Below, one piece after another: positions 20,176-31,143 of a stretch of 64,000 nt of DNA. The translations under genes and the position numbers were made by a program. A model generated the notes under the pieces. The model searched no databases. It was not told where the DNA came from and saw only the letters and a program-made list of their open reading frames with translations. The stretch spans positions 1,736,001 through 1,800,000 of the forward strand of contig JAOWCC010000286.1 in the NCBI GenBank assembly GCA_030867875.1, read 5' to 3'. Position 1 is the first letter of the stretch; the number at the start of each line of letters is the position of its first letter. Origin of the DNA: Actinernus sp. WN-2022 (taxonomy: Eukaryota > Cnidaria > Anthozoa > Actiniaria > Actinernidae).

Positions 20176-21933
20176 TCAGTTGGTATCCCCCTTCGTCACA
20201 GGCCTGTCACAAGCATGATGTTGACGATAGATCATACTCGAGGTGACCATACTACCGCCGAAGTGGTAGGCGATACGGTACACCCGTTCGCTTCGCCAGG
20301 ACTTGGTCCGCAAATCTTGAACGTAGTCGTACAACTCAAACTCCGAGTAGTCGTAGAGTTGCTGCCATACCCGGTGGGTGTAGTGGTCCCAGGTAGGTAA
20401 CAGAAGGTCAAACTGTTCTTTCAGGAGCTGGTTCGTGACATGTGGGAGTAACTGCTTGATGGCGTTCTCGTGGTACTGTCTCACCTGGAACTTACTTTCT
20501 TTAAAGCTCAGTCCGGTATCGAAATAGCCGTCCAACCTCATGGTGGTCTGGGAGTACCGCGCACACAGATGAAAGTACACGTAGGTTAGGAAGTGTTCGT
20601 ACTCTGTTATGAGGGCTCGCTCTCTCTTGTACCGGGGGTCTTGCACTGCCGAGAAGTGGGGGTCCGGGGGTAGGTGATCTTTGTCAAAATGGGCACGGGA
20701 CGCCGAATTTATGTCCATGTAGTGGGAAGAGATAAGGTTCACTACTACCCTCCACTCCGCATTCAAGGTTTCGGCGTGGTACCAAAACTCACGGGGAAGG
20801 GCCCGTTGGGTACGGCAACGGTACAAGTAGCCCTGCGTTCCCCAGACCAGGTCCTCACGCAGCCGCGTCTCGCATACTTCGAACCACATCAGTCCCAGAC
20901 CCTGCTTCAGGGGAAGCCACCGGAACAAGAACCTCGCCATCTCCATCAGGAAATTGTGGCGTAAGGACTTGTGGGGCCAATCGGTTTCCTCGCTCAACTG
21001 ATGTTCTAGGGCCATCGCATCCATTTTCGCGAATTCCTCATCGGTAATTTCAAGCATCATCGCTTCCATCTGTAGCCTTTCTTCGGGGAGCACATCTATG
21101 CAGAGCCAATACGACAAACACCCCATCATCATGTACTCCAGTTCCTTCAAGTACCTCTCCTCCAACGCATTCTTCAAGTCAGGGAACTCCATCTTCACTA
21201 CCTGTGCTATTTTCAACCGGTTCCAGGTCTCCCGTTCGGCCAACAGGTCTCGGTAGAGGTATCCCAAAAGGTACACGCACACACACCTCATATCCTCCTT
21301 GTACTTGAAAATGATCTTGTTGTTGCTGTTGTGCTTAAACACCCACGAGTCCTCCGCGTTATAGCCGGAAGTCTTCAAGGTCAAGGCTTTGCGTTTGCCC
21401 GCCCGTTGGGCCACTTGCTGCACCCTCTGAAAACAATCCCCGTTCGCGTAGGAGACCACCGCCATGTACAGGGAGGCCAACGTGACGTGCATCGGACTCA
21501 TGGGAGGGAGGTCGGTATGCCTCGTCGCGGTGTTCATGAGGTGTACCCTCTGCAGAAATCCTCCAAACAATTTGGCCATGTCGTCCGTGCCCTTTTCCCA
21601 CAGTTTGCCTTGCCACGTTTGCAAAATGACGTACGCTTGGTCGGTCGTGAGTTGTTTTAGGCTGTCCACCACCTCGTCCCTCATCTCTAGCGTTACGGGC
21701 AACGCACACATCTGCCCAAAAAAGGACAAGAATTCGTTCAGGTGTTCTACCGCAAAGCCTTCGCGAGCGATCTCCCAAGCCTCGGCGAATCCCTCTTTCG
21801 GCCGAATTCTTTTCCATTGAGGGAAGTCGGCGGTCACCAAAACCACGTACAAATGCTGGGTCAACGCTTTAAATTGTTCACGGCTCGCTTTGTCCACTTC
21901 GTCTACCGATAGGAATTTCATCGTGTTGATCAT
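20176..21933 (-). CDS. Unrecognised ~585-aa element protein
   Basis: The open frame extends to 22023, but the upstream end begins with TTG. The first ATG in frame is at 21933 (MINTMKFLSVDEVDK), so about 585 residues are likely. The protein is long, mostly helical and soluble-looking, with a Tyr/Trp-rich middle (YLYRDLLAERETWNRLK, FLFRWLPLKQGLGLMWFEV). No catalytic motif was recognised. A TATA-like TATAAAAAAG lies at about 22036-22045 on the minus strand. With the 324-aa protein it may form a lineage-specific early module of element 1. A spliced upstream start is possible, because several ATGs in other frames precede it. Confidence 0.6.
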   Translation of the reverse strand: MINTMKFLSVDEVDKASREQFKALTQHLYVVLVTADFPQWKRIRPKEGFAEAWEIAREGFAVEHLNEFLSFFGQMCALPVTLEMRDEVVDSLKQLTTDQAYVILQTWQGKLWEKGTDDMAKLFGGFLQRVHLMNTATRHTDLPPMSPMHVTLASLYMAVVSYANGDCFQRVQQVAQRAGKRKALTLKTSGYNAEDSWVFKHNSNNKIIFKYKEDMRCVCVYLLGYLYRDLLAERETWNRLKIAQVVKMEFPDLKNALEERYLKELEYMMMGCLSYWLCIDVLPEERLQMEAMMLEITDEEFAKMDAMALEHQLSEETDWPHKSLRHNFLMEMARFLFRWLPLKQGLGLMWFEVCETRLREDLVWGTQGYLYRCRTQRALPREFWYHAETLNAEWRVVVNLISSHYMDINSASRAHFDKDHLPPDPHFSAVQDPRYKRERALITEYEHFLTYVYFHLCARYSQTTMRLDGYFDTGLSFKESKFQVRQYHENAIKQLLPHVTNQLLKEQFDLLLPTWDHYTHRVWQQLYDYSEFELYDYVQDLRTKSWRSERVYRIAYHFGGSMVTSSMIYRQHHACDRPVTKGDTN

Positions 21934-22071
21934 CTTCCCAAAGTGTCCACACTTTATGGTACTCTCGATAGAGCATAGACACCACGGCAAAGAACCAAAA
22001 CAACATGAATGCCTTCTCCCCAAGGGTTCACTTTTTTATACGCCTCGGTAGTTCCCCGGTCCGCCAATCCT

Positions 22072-22352
22072 GGCCCTGGATTTGATCTATAATCCCGGCC
22101 AATCCCGAGCCTATATTTGGTCTATAAATTTCCGGCCAATCCCGAGCCCGTATTTGGTCTATAATCCCGACCAATCACGAGCCTGTATTTGGTCTATAAA
22201 TCCCGGCCAATCAGGAGCCTGTATTTGGGCTATAATAGCGGCAGCCAATCAGCAGCCTGCATATGGTCTATAACTGAGGAGGCGGGGCTTGTGACGTCAC
22301 AGATTTGCTCTCGACCAATCAGGAGAGGGTATATGGTCTATACTGGGCCCCT
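22072..22352 (+). promoter_or_regulatory. Array of CCAAT/TATA promoter units (~38 bp)
   Basis: About seven units with the order CCGGCCAATCCCGAGCCTGT then ATTTGGTCTATAA, i.e. a CCAAT box about 20 nt before a TATA-like TATAAA(T). Units drift towards the right (CCAATCAGGAG, CCAATCAGCAG, then TGACGTCA, a CRE-like site at 22293-22300). They mark the right end of element 1. The ORF through this array is just its translation. Confidence 0.6.
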
Positions 22353-22359
22353 ATACTAC

Positions 22360-23330
22360 TAGTGTGTGACTTCACAAATAATGCAAATTGTCACCTTAAC
22401 AAACCTCTCAGTCAGTCTCCTAGAAGTAGCTTTCTCTAACTTCGCACGAAAGTTCGGGTGCTGGTTCCTTTTTCTGGAATCCACCCAATCTGTTTCTCTC
22501 CAGACTTTAATATGCAAAATACTCCAAGGCCGTATTTGGTGCCGAAAGCCAAAGTTTTCCGCACTGAAACACTCTTTGAAACTCCATTGCACTCATTTAC
22601 TACCTCTTGAGCTCCGGGAAACTTTGATGTTCCACTAATAGTGATATTGAGGCAAATGTGCTCTGGCTTGTTTTTTTCACCAGATGCAGAAGAAGAACTG
22701 GCATTTGATTTAATGGACGTTGACGTGCATCTTTGTACCTAATATAAAAACAAAAGCTTATAAAAAAAATCACAATCATTTATAATAAAGCTTATATACT
22801 TCACTGTCAATACTCCACTAATTGTACCAACATAACTTTATGCTTCACATTAACTGTAACCTTTACAAATAGTGCAGCATGACAGTCCATATTTAAAAAT
22901 GACCCAGATGACATTTATGAATTTGTTAAAAATTAAACTTGAAATGAATTTCCCTAAAAAGAGAACAAACAACATGCAATTTTTCAAGTTCAGATATTCT
23001 GAAGTAGGTTTTTCGGTACAATTCGTCTTAACTGAATCGATTTTATCAAGTAAATGGTAAGAATTCCACATGGTTTTCAACGTTTTACACAATATTTAAA
23101 GAGCTGGTCAGCTCAATAACGTTCTGTACCAAATCCAACCAAACACCATTTAAAATAGCAAAGTTTAATTTCAGTGTTATTCATCTCGCCATATTTAAAT
23201 AAATGGTAAAACAAAAGGTTCTACCTACAATAATCTATCTGTGGTATATGGTTCATTTCCAAACAGTCACTTATATTTAGACCCTATATACAGCATGGTA
23301 AATAAATCGGTATATAAATCTTTTTCTTCT
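22360..23330. other. No gene seen
   Basis: AT-rich sequence after the GC-rich element. Short ORFs here lack splice context, motifs or compositional support, and nothing could be assigned. Confidence 0.4.
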
Positions 23331-23770
23331 AATCTGGTTAAAATCTAAGAGCTCTATTAAACTCTGAACTGAACAAGGCTCAAAATGCATTGGAAATTTG
23401 GAAAGACTTTTTCCACTGATCTGGTTAAAACTGAGAGCTACATTACACTCTGAACTGAAGAAGGCTCAAAATGCATTGGAAATTTCCAAATACTTTTTCC
23501 ACTGATCTGAAGAAGGCTCAAGATGCATTGGAAATTTCCAATGACTTTTTCCACTGATCTGGTTAAAAACTGAAAGCTCCATTACACTCTGAACTGAAGA
23601 AGGCTCAAAATGCATTGGAAATTTCCAAAGACTTTTTCCACTGATCTGAAGAAGGCTCAAGATGCATTGGAAATTTCCAATGACTTTTTCCACTGATCTG
23701 GTTAAAATTAACTGAGAGCTACATTAGACTCTGAACTGAACAAGGCTCAAAACGCATTACGAATTTCCAA
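23330..23770. repeat. Irregular tandem repeat (~60 and ~120 bp)
   Basis: Repeated GGCTCAAAATGCATTGGAAA, TTTCCAAAGACTTTTTCCAC and TGATCTGGTTAAAA, with optional GAGAGCTACATTACACTCTG blocks. At least five core units form higher-order units of two. Non-coding; the open frame through it is repeat translation. Confidence 0.85.
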
Positions 23771-24113
23771 AGACTATTTAGAATGGTGGTGTTCCCTTGA
23801 GCCTTGAGAGTTAGAGGAAATTATATGCATGTACATCTCTAAAACTACAAACTGGTTCAGTACTCTCTTATAGTTTATGGCAAATACTTGAATGAAGAAC
23901 GTGATGATTGTGATTGAAGAAACTAATTTTCCAACTGCAAGTGCTGCTAAAAGAGTAAATTGATGCTTAATTGGCTTAATAACTCCAAAATTAAGTTGGT
24001 CTCATTTGAAAATCCTTTCAAAATGAGGTAGGGTAGCATTTTCTATTTGTTAACATGAGATCAAATTAATTTTGAATTCATTTGAAGCACAGTGCTTCAA
24101 CCTGAAAAAATCA

Positions 24114-24328
24114 TCAGATTACATTCTTTAGCTGTTTTAGTGAAAAACTGTCTTTCTTAAATTTCCAACTGTCTTGGTTCCTCATTATGTGTTGCATCAC
24201 TCTCAGACCTGTTTGGTTGGTTGCCTCTGAAGTGAAGTTGTCCACCTGCTTTTGAGTACCAAAGATACTTACAAGCGATGCCTTGTTCTTTGAGGCAGCT
24301 TTCAATAGGTCCAATGAGCCTATAATGT
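24114..24328 (-). CDS. Possible terminal exon of a host gene
   Basis: The minus strand has a TTTTACATTATAG acceptor near 24329, then about 65 open codons including MDLLKAASKNKASLVSIFGT and a stop at 24114. The peptide is Lys/Ser/Gln-rich and unrecognised. No other exons of the same gene could be placed; 24330-25350 shows no gene. Confidence 0.3.
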
Positions 24329-25356
24329 AAAATATTTCAGATTACACGAAAAGCACAATAATAGAAAATGAAATATTCTGCATTAACCAGTATATACCAC
24401 ACAGTCAAGTGAATAGTGCTATAAATTCCAGGGTTTGGATAATAAAAGTGAATTTTATCAAGCTGCAAGTCTCCACAATTTGGGGAATACTAATATTTAT
24501 TGTTAATTAATTTTTGTTTGGATAGTTTTGGGAGGTTGACAAAACCATGTCTTGACTGACCATGAATTTAACGAGTACTGCACACAAACTGCATGCTAGA
24601 TAATTCACAGGGCCTGCATTCCTAAAGTCACCAACAAAAGTACCACTAATGAGATGGTTACTGCAAGGAGGAGTTCTGGGCCATGATATGCATCTAAGCA
24701 TATATAGCTGTTGATCTAGAATTTTAACCCATACAAGATAAAACAGATAGACAGATAGACAGATAATCAATTTAATACTTTCCCCTCCACAACTTCAGAT
24801 CTTCTAAACAATACATCGACTGCTATTCCAAATTGATTGATACATGTATAGTCTGTGCTACTACTAGTCCCATCCATGTTCTTGTGATTAATAAATCAAG
24901 CTTTGATGGTACATGTAGGCCCGTTTGTTCAATCTTTTATCTAGCTCTATGAATGACTGGAGAACCTGAATTTAATGGCATAATAATTGCAAATTATAAA
25001 TTACTTCACACAAGTATTTTCCAGCATTTTGTGTTCAATCTTGCAGTTGACCAATTGTCAGACACACTTTGGTTCCTTCATAGTATATCTATCTTTTGGC
25101 GAAGTTTCGCCAGGGTCTAATAATTATTAAGACACGTATAATTCATTCAAAGTTTTACAGCGAGTTCACACTTCGTCACAGGTTCTGTCGACATGTTAAC
25201 CCAACAAGCTAATGAAATACAGGACCCCTGGGATTGTTGTGAATGAACCAAGAATTCTCGGACAATTAAATGGTTCGTATTACCTGGGTTTACATTCCTA
25301 TATACAGTACTGCATTGCTAGTTTCACTGAACGATCTGGTTAGACTGCTACCTATC

Positions 25357-25613
25357 ATGGTAAAAACTAAGAAACCTAGCGAAAATAAAAGTGTTGTCAA
25401 GCGATGTAAGTAAAAAAAGCAGCCTGAGATAACAAGGACAAGTAGAAGGCGAAAGCGACGGCAAAACCAAAGAGATATCGCAGATAACCAGCACGAACTC
25501 CGGCTGTAGATGTGGTCATAGGGCATCCAAAGGACTGGGATTCCGTTTTGGTTTATCCATGCACGAGCTGTAACAATATTTCTAATGACAACTCGAAGAG
25601 CGATGAACGATAG
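25357..25613 (+). CDS. Possible two-exon small gene
   Basis: ATG at 25357 opens 16 codons (MVKTKKPSENKSVVKR plus one base) to the donor GTAAGT at 25406. The acceptor CTGTAG at 25509 opens a second exon of 33 codons ending at TAG 25613 (VVIGHPKDWDSVLVYPCTSC). The frames join cleanly across a ~104-nt intron, giving a ~50-aa Lys/Ser-rich protein. No homologue is known to me; a chance arrangement cannot be excluded. The overlapping minus-strand hydrophobic ORF looks like a shadow. Confidence 0.3.
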
Positions 25614-26091
25614 CAGTACTGCACAATCTGCTATTATGTGAACGCTAATATAAATCACAAGCGATATATATTAAATCACAAGTGTTTGCATGTCCCGGAT
25701 GTAGTTTCCTGCAAAAATGTACAGCGAGCTTGCCGCTCATAAAAGGGATTATCACGCCTAAGCTACAGTGTATCTATTGACTTAACTTCGAAACACGGTT
25801 TTTCGAATATCTCGCAAAGTTTTCATATTTTTATTTTTAGGGAAATAAAGTACAATTAATAAACGTCACAAGGAATGAAAAAATGTATTTTGGAGAAAAT
25901 AGGCCGCGAAGGTCTACGGTAACCTTAACTCCTTCTATTCGTTTCTGCTCTCCTGGAGAACCTCATTTTTCTTGCGAATGTACATTAATGTATGGTTTCC
26001 GTTTCAACGCCTCTTCATCTTACCTTAACAGTGATGATGGCGGACATGCTTCTCGTCATCTCCCGTTCTGAATCTCGAAATTGAACGTTTA

Positions 26092-27480
26092 ATGTCATTT
26101 TTACGTGAACCTCTCTTTAAAATGAAGCCTAAATCATCATCAGTCGAGGGAGCAAGCAGGCAGTCCGAGGAAGCAAGTAATCAAGAGTATATTATACTCG
26201 GCGCAGTCCGAGAGCTGCTCCTAGTCCAAGAGAGAATGTTTAAGTCATTCATCGAATCTATATCTACTAATTTAACCAAACGGCTAGACAGTCTCGTTAA
26301 ACAAGTCGCTGAACTGCAATCAAGCCTCGAATATAGTCAAGAAGTCATTCGAGCTCACAACTCGTAGCTATCTAACATCCAGACTGAACTCCATGATATG
26401 ACCTCTGAAATTGAAGACCTCCAAACCGCGAGTGAAAACAACTTCAGAAATCAACCCAACTCGAAAACCTAAGCAGAAGAAACAACCTTCATATCGAAGG
26501 TATAGCTGAAGAAGTCAATGAATCATGGGAGCAAACGGAAGAAAAAGTAAAGAAACTCCTGCATCTCGACTTTATTCTATCCATTGAACGTGCTCACCGC
26601 TCCGGTCGCAAGACCAAACCTGATGGCAGCCCCAGAGATAAGCCTCTAACAATCATCTGTAAAGTTTATGACTGGAAGAAGAAATACCATATATTTCGAC
26701 TAGCTAGGAAGAACAAACCCGATGGGATCTATATCAATGAGGACTTTGCTGAAGAAACAGTAGAGAAAAGAAAATAACTTCTACCTAAACTAAAGGAAGC
26801 AAGGGAGCAAGGGAAAATCGCCTAACTAGTAGTGGACAGGCTCGTTATTAAGAATAAGTCAAACACGCCTCCTCCTGACCTATATTCAGCTCACCCCTCA
26901 CCTAACAATGGCTAAGCAGAAATTTCCTTGCGGAATCTGTACGAAATCTGTGAATCAAAATCATAAAGCTATTCAATGTGATATTTGCAACTATTACGTT
27001 CATATTAAATGTAATAGTCTCTCATCTAAAGACTATCGACACCTACAACTAAGTAATGAGGTATCTCATTTTGACTTATTACCTTCTCCAAAATTTCTGG
27101 ACTACCATTTCTTGATAATTCTGATATAGACAAGAATATTCCAAATCAAATTAATTCTCGATATTTTTACCATAAGGCTTTTGACAATTTAGACTTATCT
27201 CCTGAACAATCACGTTTTTCTTTATTTCACATTACCTTGAATAGTCTTGATGCCCATTTTGATAACCTTCAAGCCACTCTTTCCATGTGGGCTTTTCCAT
27301 TTCAAATAATTTAAATTACAGAGACTAGAGATCGTATTACCTTAGGATTTAAAACCAACAACAATTTGGAAGGTTATGATTTGCTCACCCAACCAACTAA
27401 TTCAGCAGCAGGGGATGTAGCCATTTATAAATCACTGGATGTCAGTAAAAGATCTGACCTTAGAATAACCGACTACTAGT
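26092..27480 (+). mobile_element. LINE retrotransposon remnant (ORF1, PHD finger, start of endonuclease)
   Basis: Three stretches follow in order, interrupted by stops and shifts. 26092-26780: coiled-coil ORF1p with RLDSLVKQVAELQSSLEYSQ, then NLHIEGIAEE...ERAHRSGR, the L1/CR1-type RNA-binding signature. 26908-27050: a PHD zinc finger (CGICTKSVNQNHKAIQCDIC then YVHIKCN). 27150-27470: SLDAHFDNLQATLSMW and a degenerate ITETR, the start of an apurinic endonuclease domain. Reverse transcriptase is absent. A PHD finger before the endonuclease is characteristic of some animal non-LTR elements (CR1/L2-like). Dead copy. Confidence 0.75.
26908..27129 (+). pseudogene. PHD-finger segment of LINE ORF
   Basis: Starts at ATG 26908. 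Cys/His ligands appear as C-x2-C, C-x2-C, H-x2-C in CGIC, CDIC and YVHIKC. The frame breaks at 27127, shortly before the endonuclease-like stretch continues in another frame. Confidence 0.65.
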
Positions 27481-27560
27481 GCAATACCTATGAAAAGGGC
27501 ATAAAAATGCTATCTCATACTCATTAATTATTCATGAGGTAATCAGCCAACCATGAGCCC

Positions 27561-27784
27561 AGAATTCGATCACATGACGATCCTTGAAACCCCGGAAAGT
27601 ACACCCAGAACTCCCAGGAGTACATTCAACCAATTTCTTTCCAGTCCAAGGACTGAATTAATTTTGATCCAGTCCTAGGTCTGGATCAAAATTAATTCAG
27701 TCCTTGGACTGGAAAGAAATTGGTTGAATGTACTTCTGGGAGTACTTTCTCGGGGTTTAAAGGATCGTCGTGTGTTCGAATTCT
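27561..27784. repeat. 224-bp near-perfect palindrome (hairpin element)
   Basis: Arms read outwards from about 27672. AGAATTCGA at the outer left matches TCGAATTCT at the outer right, and the inner arms (CAATTTCTTTCCAGTCCAAG against CTTGGACTGGAAAGAAATTG) are exact over long stretches. One arm interrupts the minus-strand exon of 27785-28035. Probably a fold-back MITE. Confidence 0.85.
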
Positions 27785-28035
27785 CGGCACATCTCAACAT
27801 CAAGGTTTTCTTTGCTTTCTAGCGGTATGTTCAAGCTTGTGGCCTCCAAAGCGGCAACTTTGTTCTCTCTTGTCTGTCTCCGATCTTGAAAACTATTCAC
27901 TGCCCAGTTGTTCTTGTAACGGGTTGACAAGGGCACAGCATTTGTTAACACTTCTTCTTCTTCCCTGCTGCTTTTCACTTTCCTAAAACGTTTTAGAGGT
28001 CGGAAGTCTTCCTCGTCGCTCTCACGACAAGCCAT
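27785..28035 (-). CDS. 5' exon, recombinase-like (DUF3504-type) N-terminus
   Basis: ATG at 28035 (MACRESDEEDFRPLKRFRKV) opens about 84 codons before the sequence runs into the hairpin. TRYKNNWAVNSFQDRRQTRE resembles the TxxxTxWAxxxFxxW segment at the N-terminus of Crypton-derived DUF3504/ZMYM-like proteins. That is recognition by eye. The exon is cut by the palindrome, so the copy may be dead. Confidence 0.4.
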
Positions 28036-28349
28036 GCTGACTTCCCGGCGTTGTCTTACAACTATACAAACTAAATTCTGAAATTTGATATTATAATTCA
28101 CGTACTCCAACCTCAACAAATCCCAAAGGGCGAGAAACAAAAGCTACTTCATTACTAGAAATAGTAGAATGGATCAATCTTCAGTGATAAACAAGTTGCC
28201 TCCCAAATAATTAATGAGCATGAGATGTCATTTCAAAGCCTCCAATTCGGATTGGACGGGATTACAAGTCCTTGCAATTAGCGCCTCAGACTGGAACTAA
28301 TTGCGCGGACTTGAAATCCTGTCCAGTCCTCATTGTCGGCTTTGAAACA

Positions 28350-28600
28350 TGACATGAAATATGGGAAACGTATGAAACTGCTATGAAATGTTTTTCATAG
28401 GTCTATGAAATATTATTAGATTGTGTGGCACCCTATGAAAACTATTAGAAGTAATTTTGCTTCCTATGAAATAATATTCACGCTATGAAATTATTTTTTT
28501 ATAGCAAAGATTGTACTATGAAAAACCTAATGAAATTAAAACAAATTTCATAGGTTGTATAATGCTATGAAATGTTTAAAGGAAACCACTCAGTACCATG
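28350..28600. repeat. CTATGAAA-rich cluster, left
   Basis: Around ten occurrences of CTATGAAA or its complement TTTCATAG within 250 bp, in both orientations. A matching cluster lies at 29860-30115, so the two may flank one ~1.75-kb non-autonomous element. Confidence 0.5.
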
Positions 28601-29329
28601 AGATGTTTGTGGACTATGGAGAGATTCGTAGTTATCGAGGTTTTTCGTTCTATTTCAGTCTCTAAATTCACTTCCGTATGGAGCGAGTGACTATCTTTAC
28701 CTTCAAAGTTATAGATTTCCTCAACTAGATCACACTCCGAATCCTCTGGACCAGGTGCAGAGCCTTCCGTCAGTTCCCAGTACCTCCCAGTACCGCCGCC
28801 ATCTCACACCTCCGGCCGAACTATCCCTTACGCCACGAGGGATTTGCTGTCAACAACCGCTTTTTTAGAACTGTTATACTGCATGCTGTTTGAATAGCAG
28901 GCGTAACTTCATTAGACACCAGTTCCTGCTCTCAATAAAGTATTTTAGTGCATTGCAGTTTGGGATTGCGTCCTTCTGGTGGATGGAATCTAGCCCTAAC
29001 CCTCTTTTACGCCTCAAGCGTGCTTTCCTATCTCTACCTTTTTTTCTTTTACGGTAGAACTTTTATAATTGCCTTCCTCCATACAAACGTAAGCGTCTAT
29101 CTTCAAACGATTTCGAATTTAATCTCGATTCCAGCATCTTCTGGGTAATTTTCAAGATGGTGGCGTACTTGGGATCGAAGTTGCCTCAATTTGATGATCA
29201 GATCGCTTTGAATACCCAATCAGATCACTAGGAATTTTTGCAATATATTATGACGATTTCGTATCTAACTGCCTCTTGCGCTCTGTTCTTCGAACGTGAT
29301 CGACTTTAGTCTACGAAATTTCTACGCAT

Positions 29330-29577
29330 AGTAATTTTAAACATGAGTTTCTGGAATCGCTCGGTCTAAACCAGGAACACATTAAAGCCATTATGGAAGT
29401 ATTTGAGTCCTCTACTTCTAGCAGTGCCCCGGCCACCAGCAGTAGCCTCGCCGCTGAAGGATCGACGGAGCAACAAGCAAATGTTCCCCCGCCTGAAATG
29501 GCAAAACACTACGCCCTTCTGAGCTCCTTGTCAAGAAGAAGAACTATTGATCAACGAAAGCCCAAGACCATTTCTTT
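29330..29577 (+). CDS. Possible host or element exon
   Basis: After a CTACGCATAG acceptor the frame reads FLESLGLNQEHIKAIMEVFE, then a Ser/Ala-rich linker, and MAKHYALLSSLSRRRTIDQR up to TTTG/GTACGT-like donor sequence near 29577. The first part is helical and may be a small domain; the rest is disordered. Not recognised. It lies between the two CTATGAAA clusters. Confidence 0.35.
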
Positions 29578-29859
29578 GTACGTATACTCTGTTAATATAT
29601 TATTTCAAGTTGTTATGAGCGAGCTTTTAGACTTAAGCTTATTATATAAACTTAAGCTTACTTATTGGGTTGTACTGGGTTTTTTTAAACACAAGGTTAA
29701 ACGATTACGATGTTATTAAACTTTTTGACATGTTGATTAGCTAAACGAGACTATAATCCAGCAAAACGTAAGTTACGCTGGGAGCACATTTCTTAATCGT
29801 CGATCATCCGCTACGTTCTCGTGAGTGAGAACTAGCCATAACGATAACTTTTCTTATGT

Positions 29860-30115
29860 GCCGATTTCATAGGGTTTGGGTATGCAATTGCAGTGGGAAA
29901 CTTTCATGGCATATTTCATAGCATTTTCATAGGTTTCCAGTCATCTGTCAGATGCTGTCATTTCATAGGTTTTGCCCGTGAAATAGGGCTATGAAACGGG
30001 ACACCATTTCATAGCTTTTACTTCATAGCCCTATGGAAAAACCTTATGAAAACCCTATGAAAGTTTCCTCATTTCATGGGTTTGGCTATGAAAATCCCAT
30101 GAAAACCCCATGATG
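29860..30115. repeat. CTATGAAA-rich cluster, right
   Basis: Repeated CTATGAAA, TTTCATAG and CCTATGAAA units (more than ten), denser than the left cluster at 28350-28600. From 30120 to 31060 no gene or clear structure was seen. Confidence 0.5.
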
Positions 30116-31065
30116 CCAAGGAACTGCAATTCGTTAGGAATGTACGAGAGATTTTGCTTAACATTATTAGTGAACTTGGATCCGGAAGTCTTGATTCGAA
30201 CACAGTAGATGCTCTGCACTTCAGGCTTAATTGGCTGTTTGGTATAATCGTTCGCCTCGGGCAAAGTGTCCATCTAGTTAGGAGAAGTAGTTATAGGTGA
30301 TAGTTGGGGGGGTTAGTTGTTTTTTTGGGCGTTGGCCCAAAATGTTCTATTGTTATTTTCTATAGTTAATTTCTATGGTTATTTTCTATTGTTATATAAG
30401 GAGTTATGGACTAGACTACAATAAAGCGTGTGATTTGACGTACCATGGCTTGTTTGTTTTAAAGGGCAATGTTAATCAAATCGAACCTTCAAGTTTCTTT
30501 CAAACAAAACTACAAACATCACAGTCTTGAGATACAAGTGAATGTATTGATATCTATTTCAAACATTTTCGACAGAGGATGGTAAAGATTAAATTGGATT
30601 ACAAACGCTAATTTTAGAAACTTGATTTGGTTTACAGTGAACCGATTTCAAATACCTCTAAAGGTTTCTAAAAGCAGTGTTGTTCATCCACTCGACTCTT
30701 TGCCATCCTTCATCGAAATTGTTTAACTTTTTCTCCAGTATACTTAGACAGAATAGTCTACAAATCCAAGTAGTTATTTTTCCGTCTTTCGTTATGAGAA
30801 TATTTATCATTTTTGGGAGGGTTGTCAATGTCCCTTTCAGTAAGCAAAGACCATAAACAAGATTCTTCTGCCAAGTTTTAATAAAACCAACAAGTGTGTA
30901 TTTACAATGTGATATTTACAAGAGTGAATAAAAAACTATGTACATGTTGTTATTTACAAGCTCAAATGTAGAGCGGCAATACCCTCTGCAGCATGAAAGA
31001 CTGAAAGACTACGATAGCTGTGTTGAAACACCGTATGATCTGAAGGATAGTTGAGTTGTGAAAAA

Positions 31066-31143
31066 AATCGAGAGGTAATAAAAAGTGAACCACAAGAGTG
31101 CAGAAAAATCGAGAGGTAATAAAAAGTGAACCACAAGAGTGCC
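31066..31143. repeat. 39-bp tandem duplication
   Basis: AAAATCGAGAGGTAATAAAA followed by AGTGAACCACAAGAGTGC occurs twice in direct succession. No gene was seen in 31150-31860. Confidence 0.85.

Larger units (their letters stand above)
9590..22352. mobile_element. Element 1: decayed Maverick/Polinton (adintovirus-like)
   Basis: The stretch is visibly GC-rich between AT-rich flanks. It encodes, in Polinton style, protein-primed-type PolB, an A32-like ATPase, an adenain-like protease, major capsid protein, penton-like protein, basic core-like proteins and an integrase N-terminus. Except for PolB, all genes read leftwards. Several are broken: PolB lacks its 5' half, the capsid gene lies in three frames, the integrase core is missing, and one ORF has an in-frame TAG. 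Terminal inverted repeats were not identified. The limits given are the outermost CCAAT/TATA promoter modules, which face outwards at the left end and inwards at the right. Confidence 0.8.

Noticed and set aside
22082..22273. 63-codon ORF of repeated YNPGQSRAYIW-like units
   Set aside because: It is the translation of the CCAAT/TATA promoter array; periodicity comes from the DNA repeat.
23466..23693. 75-codon repetitive ORF
   Set aside because: Direct translation of the tandem repeat at 23330-23770.
25290..25658. Hydrophobic 122-codon minus-strand ORF resembling a membrane protein
   Set aside because: It overlaps a better spliced + strand reading, and its composition follows from AT-rich antisense.
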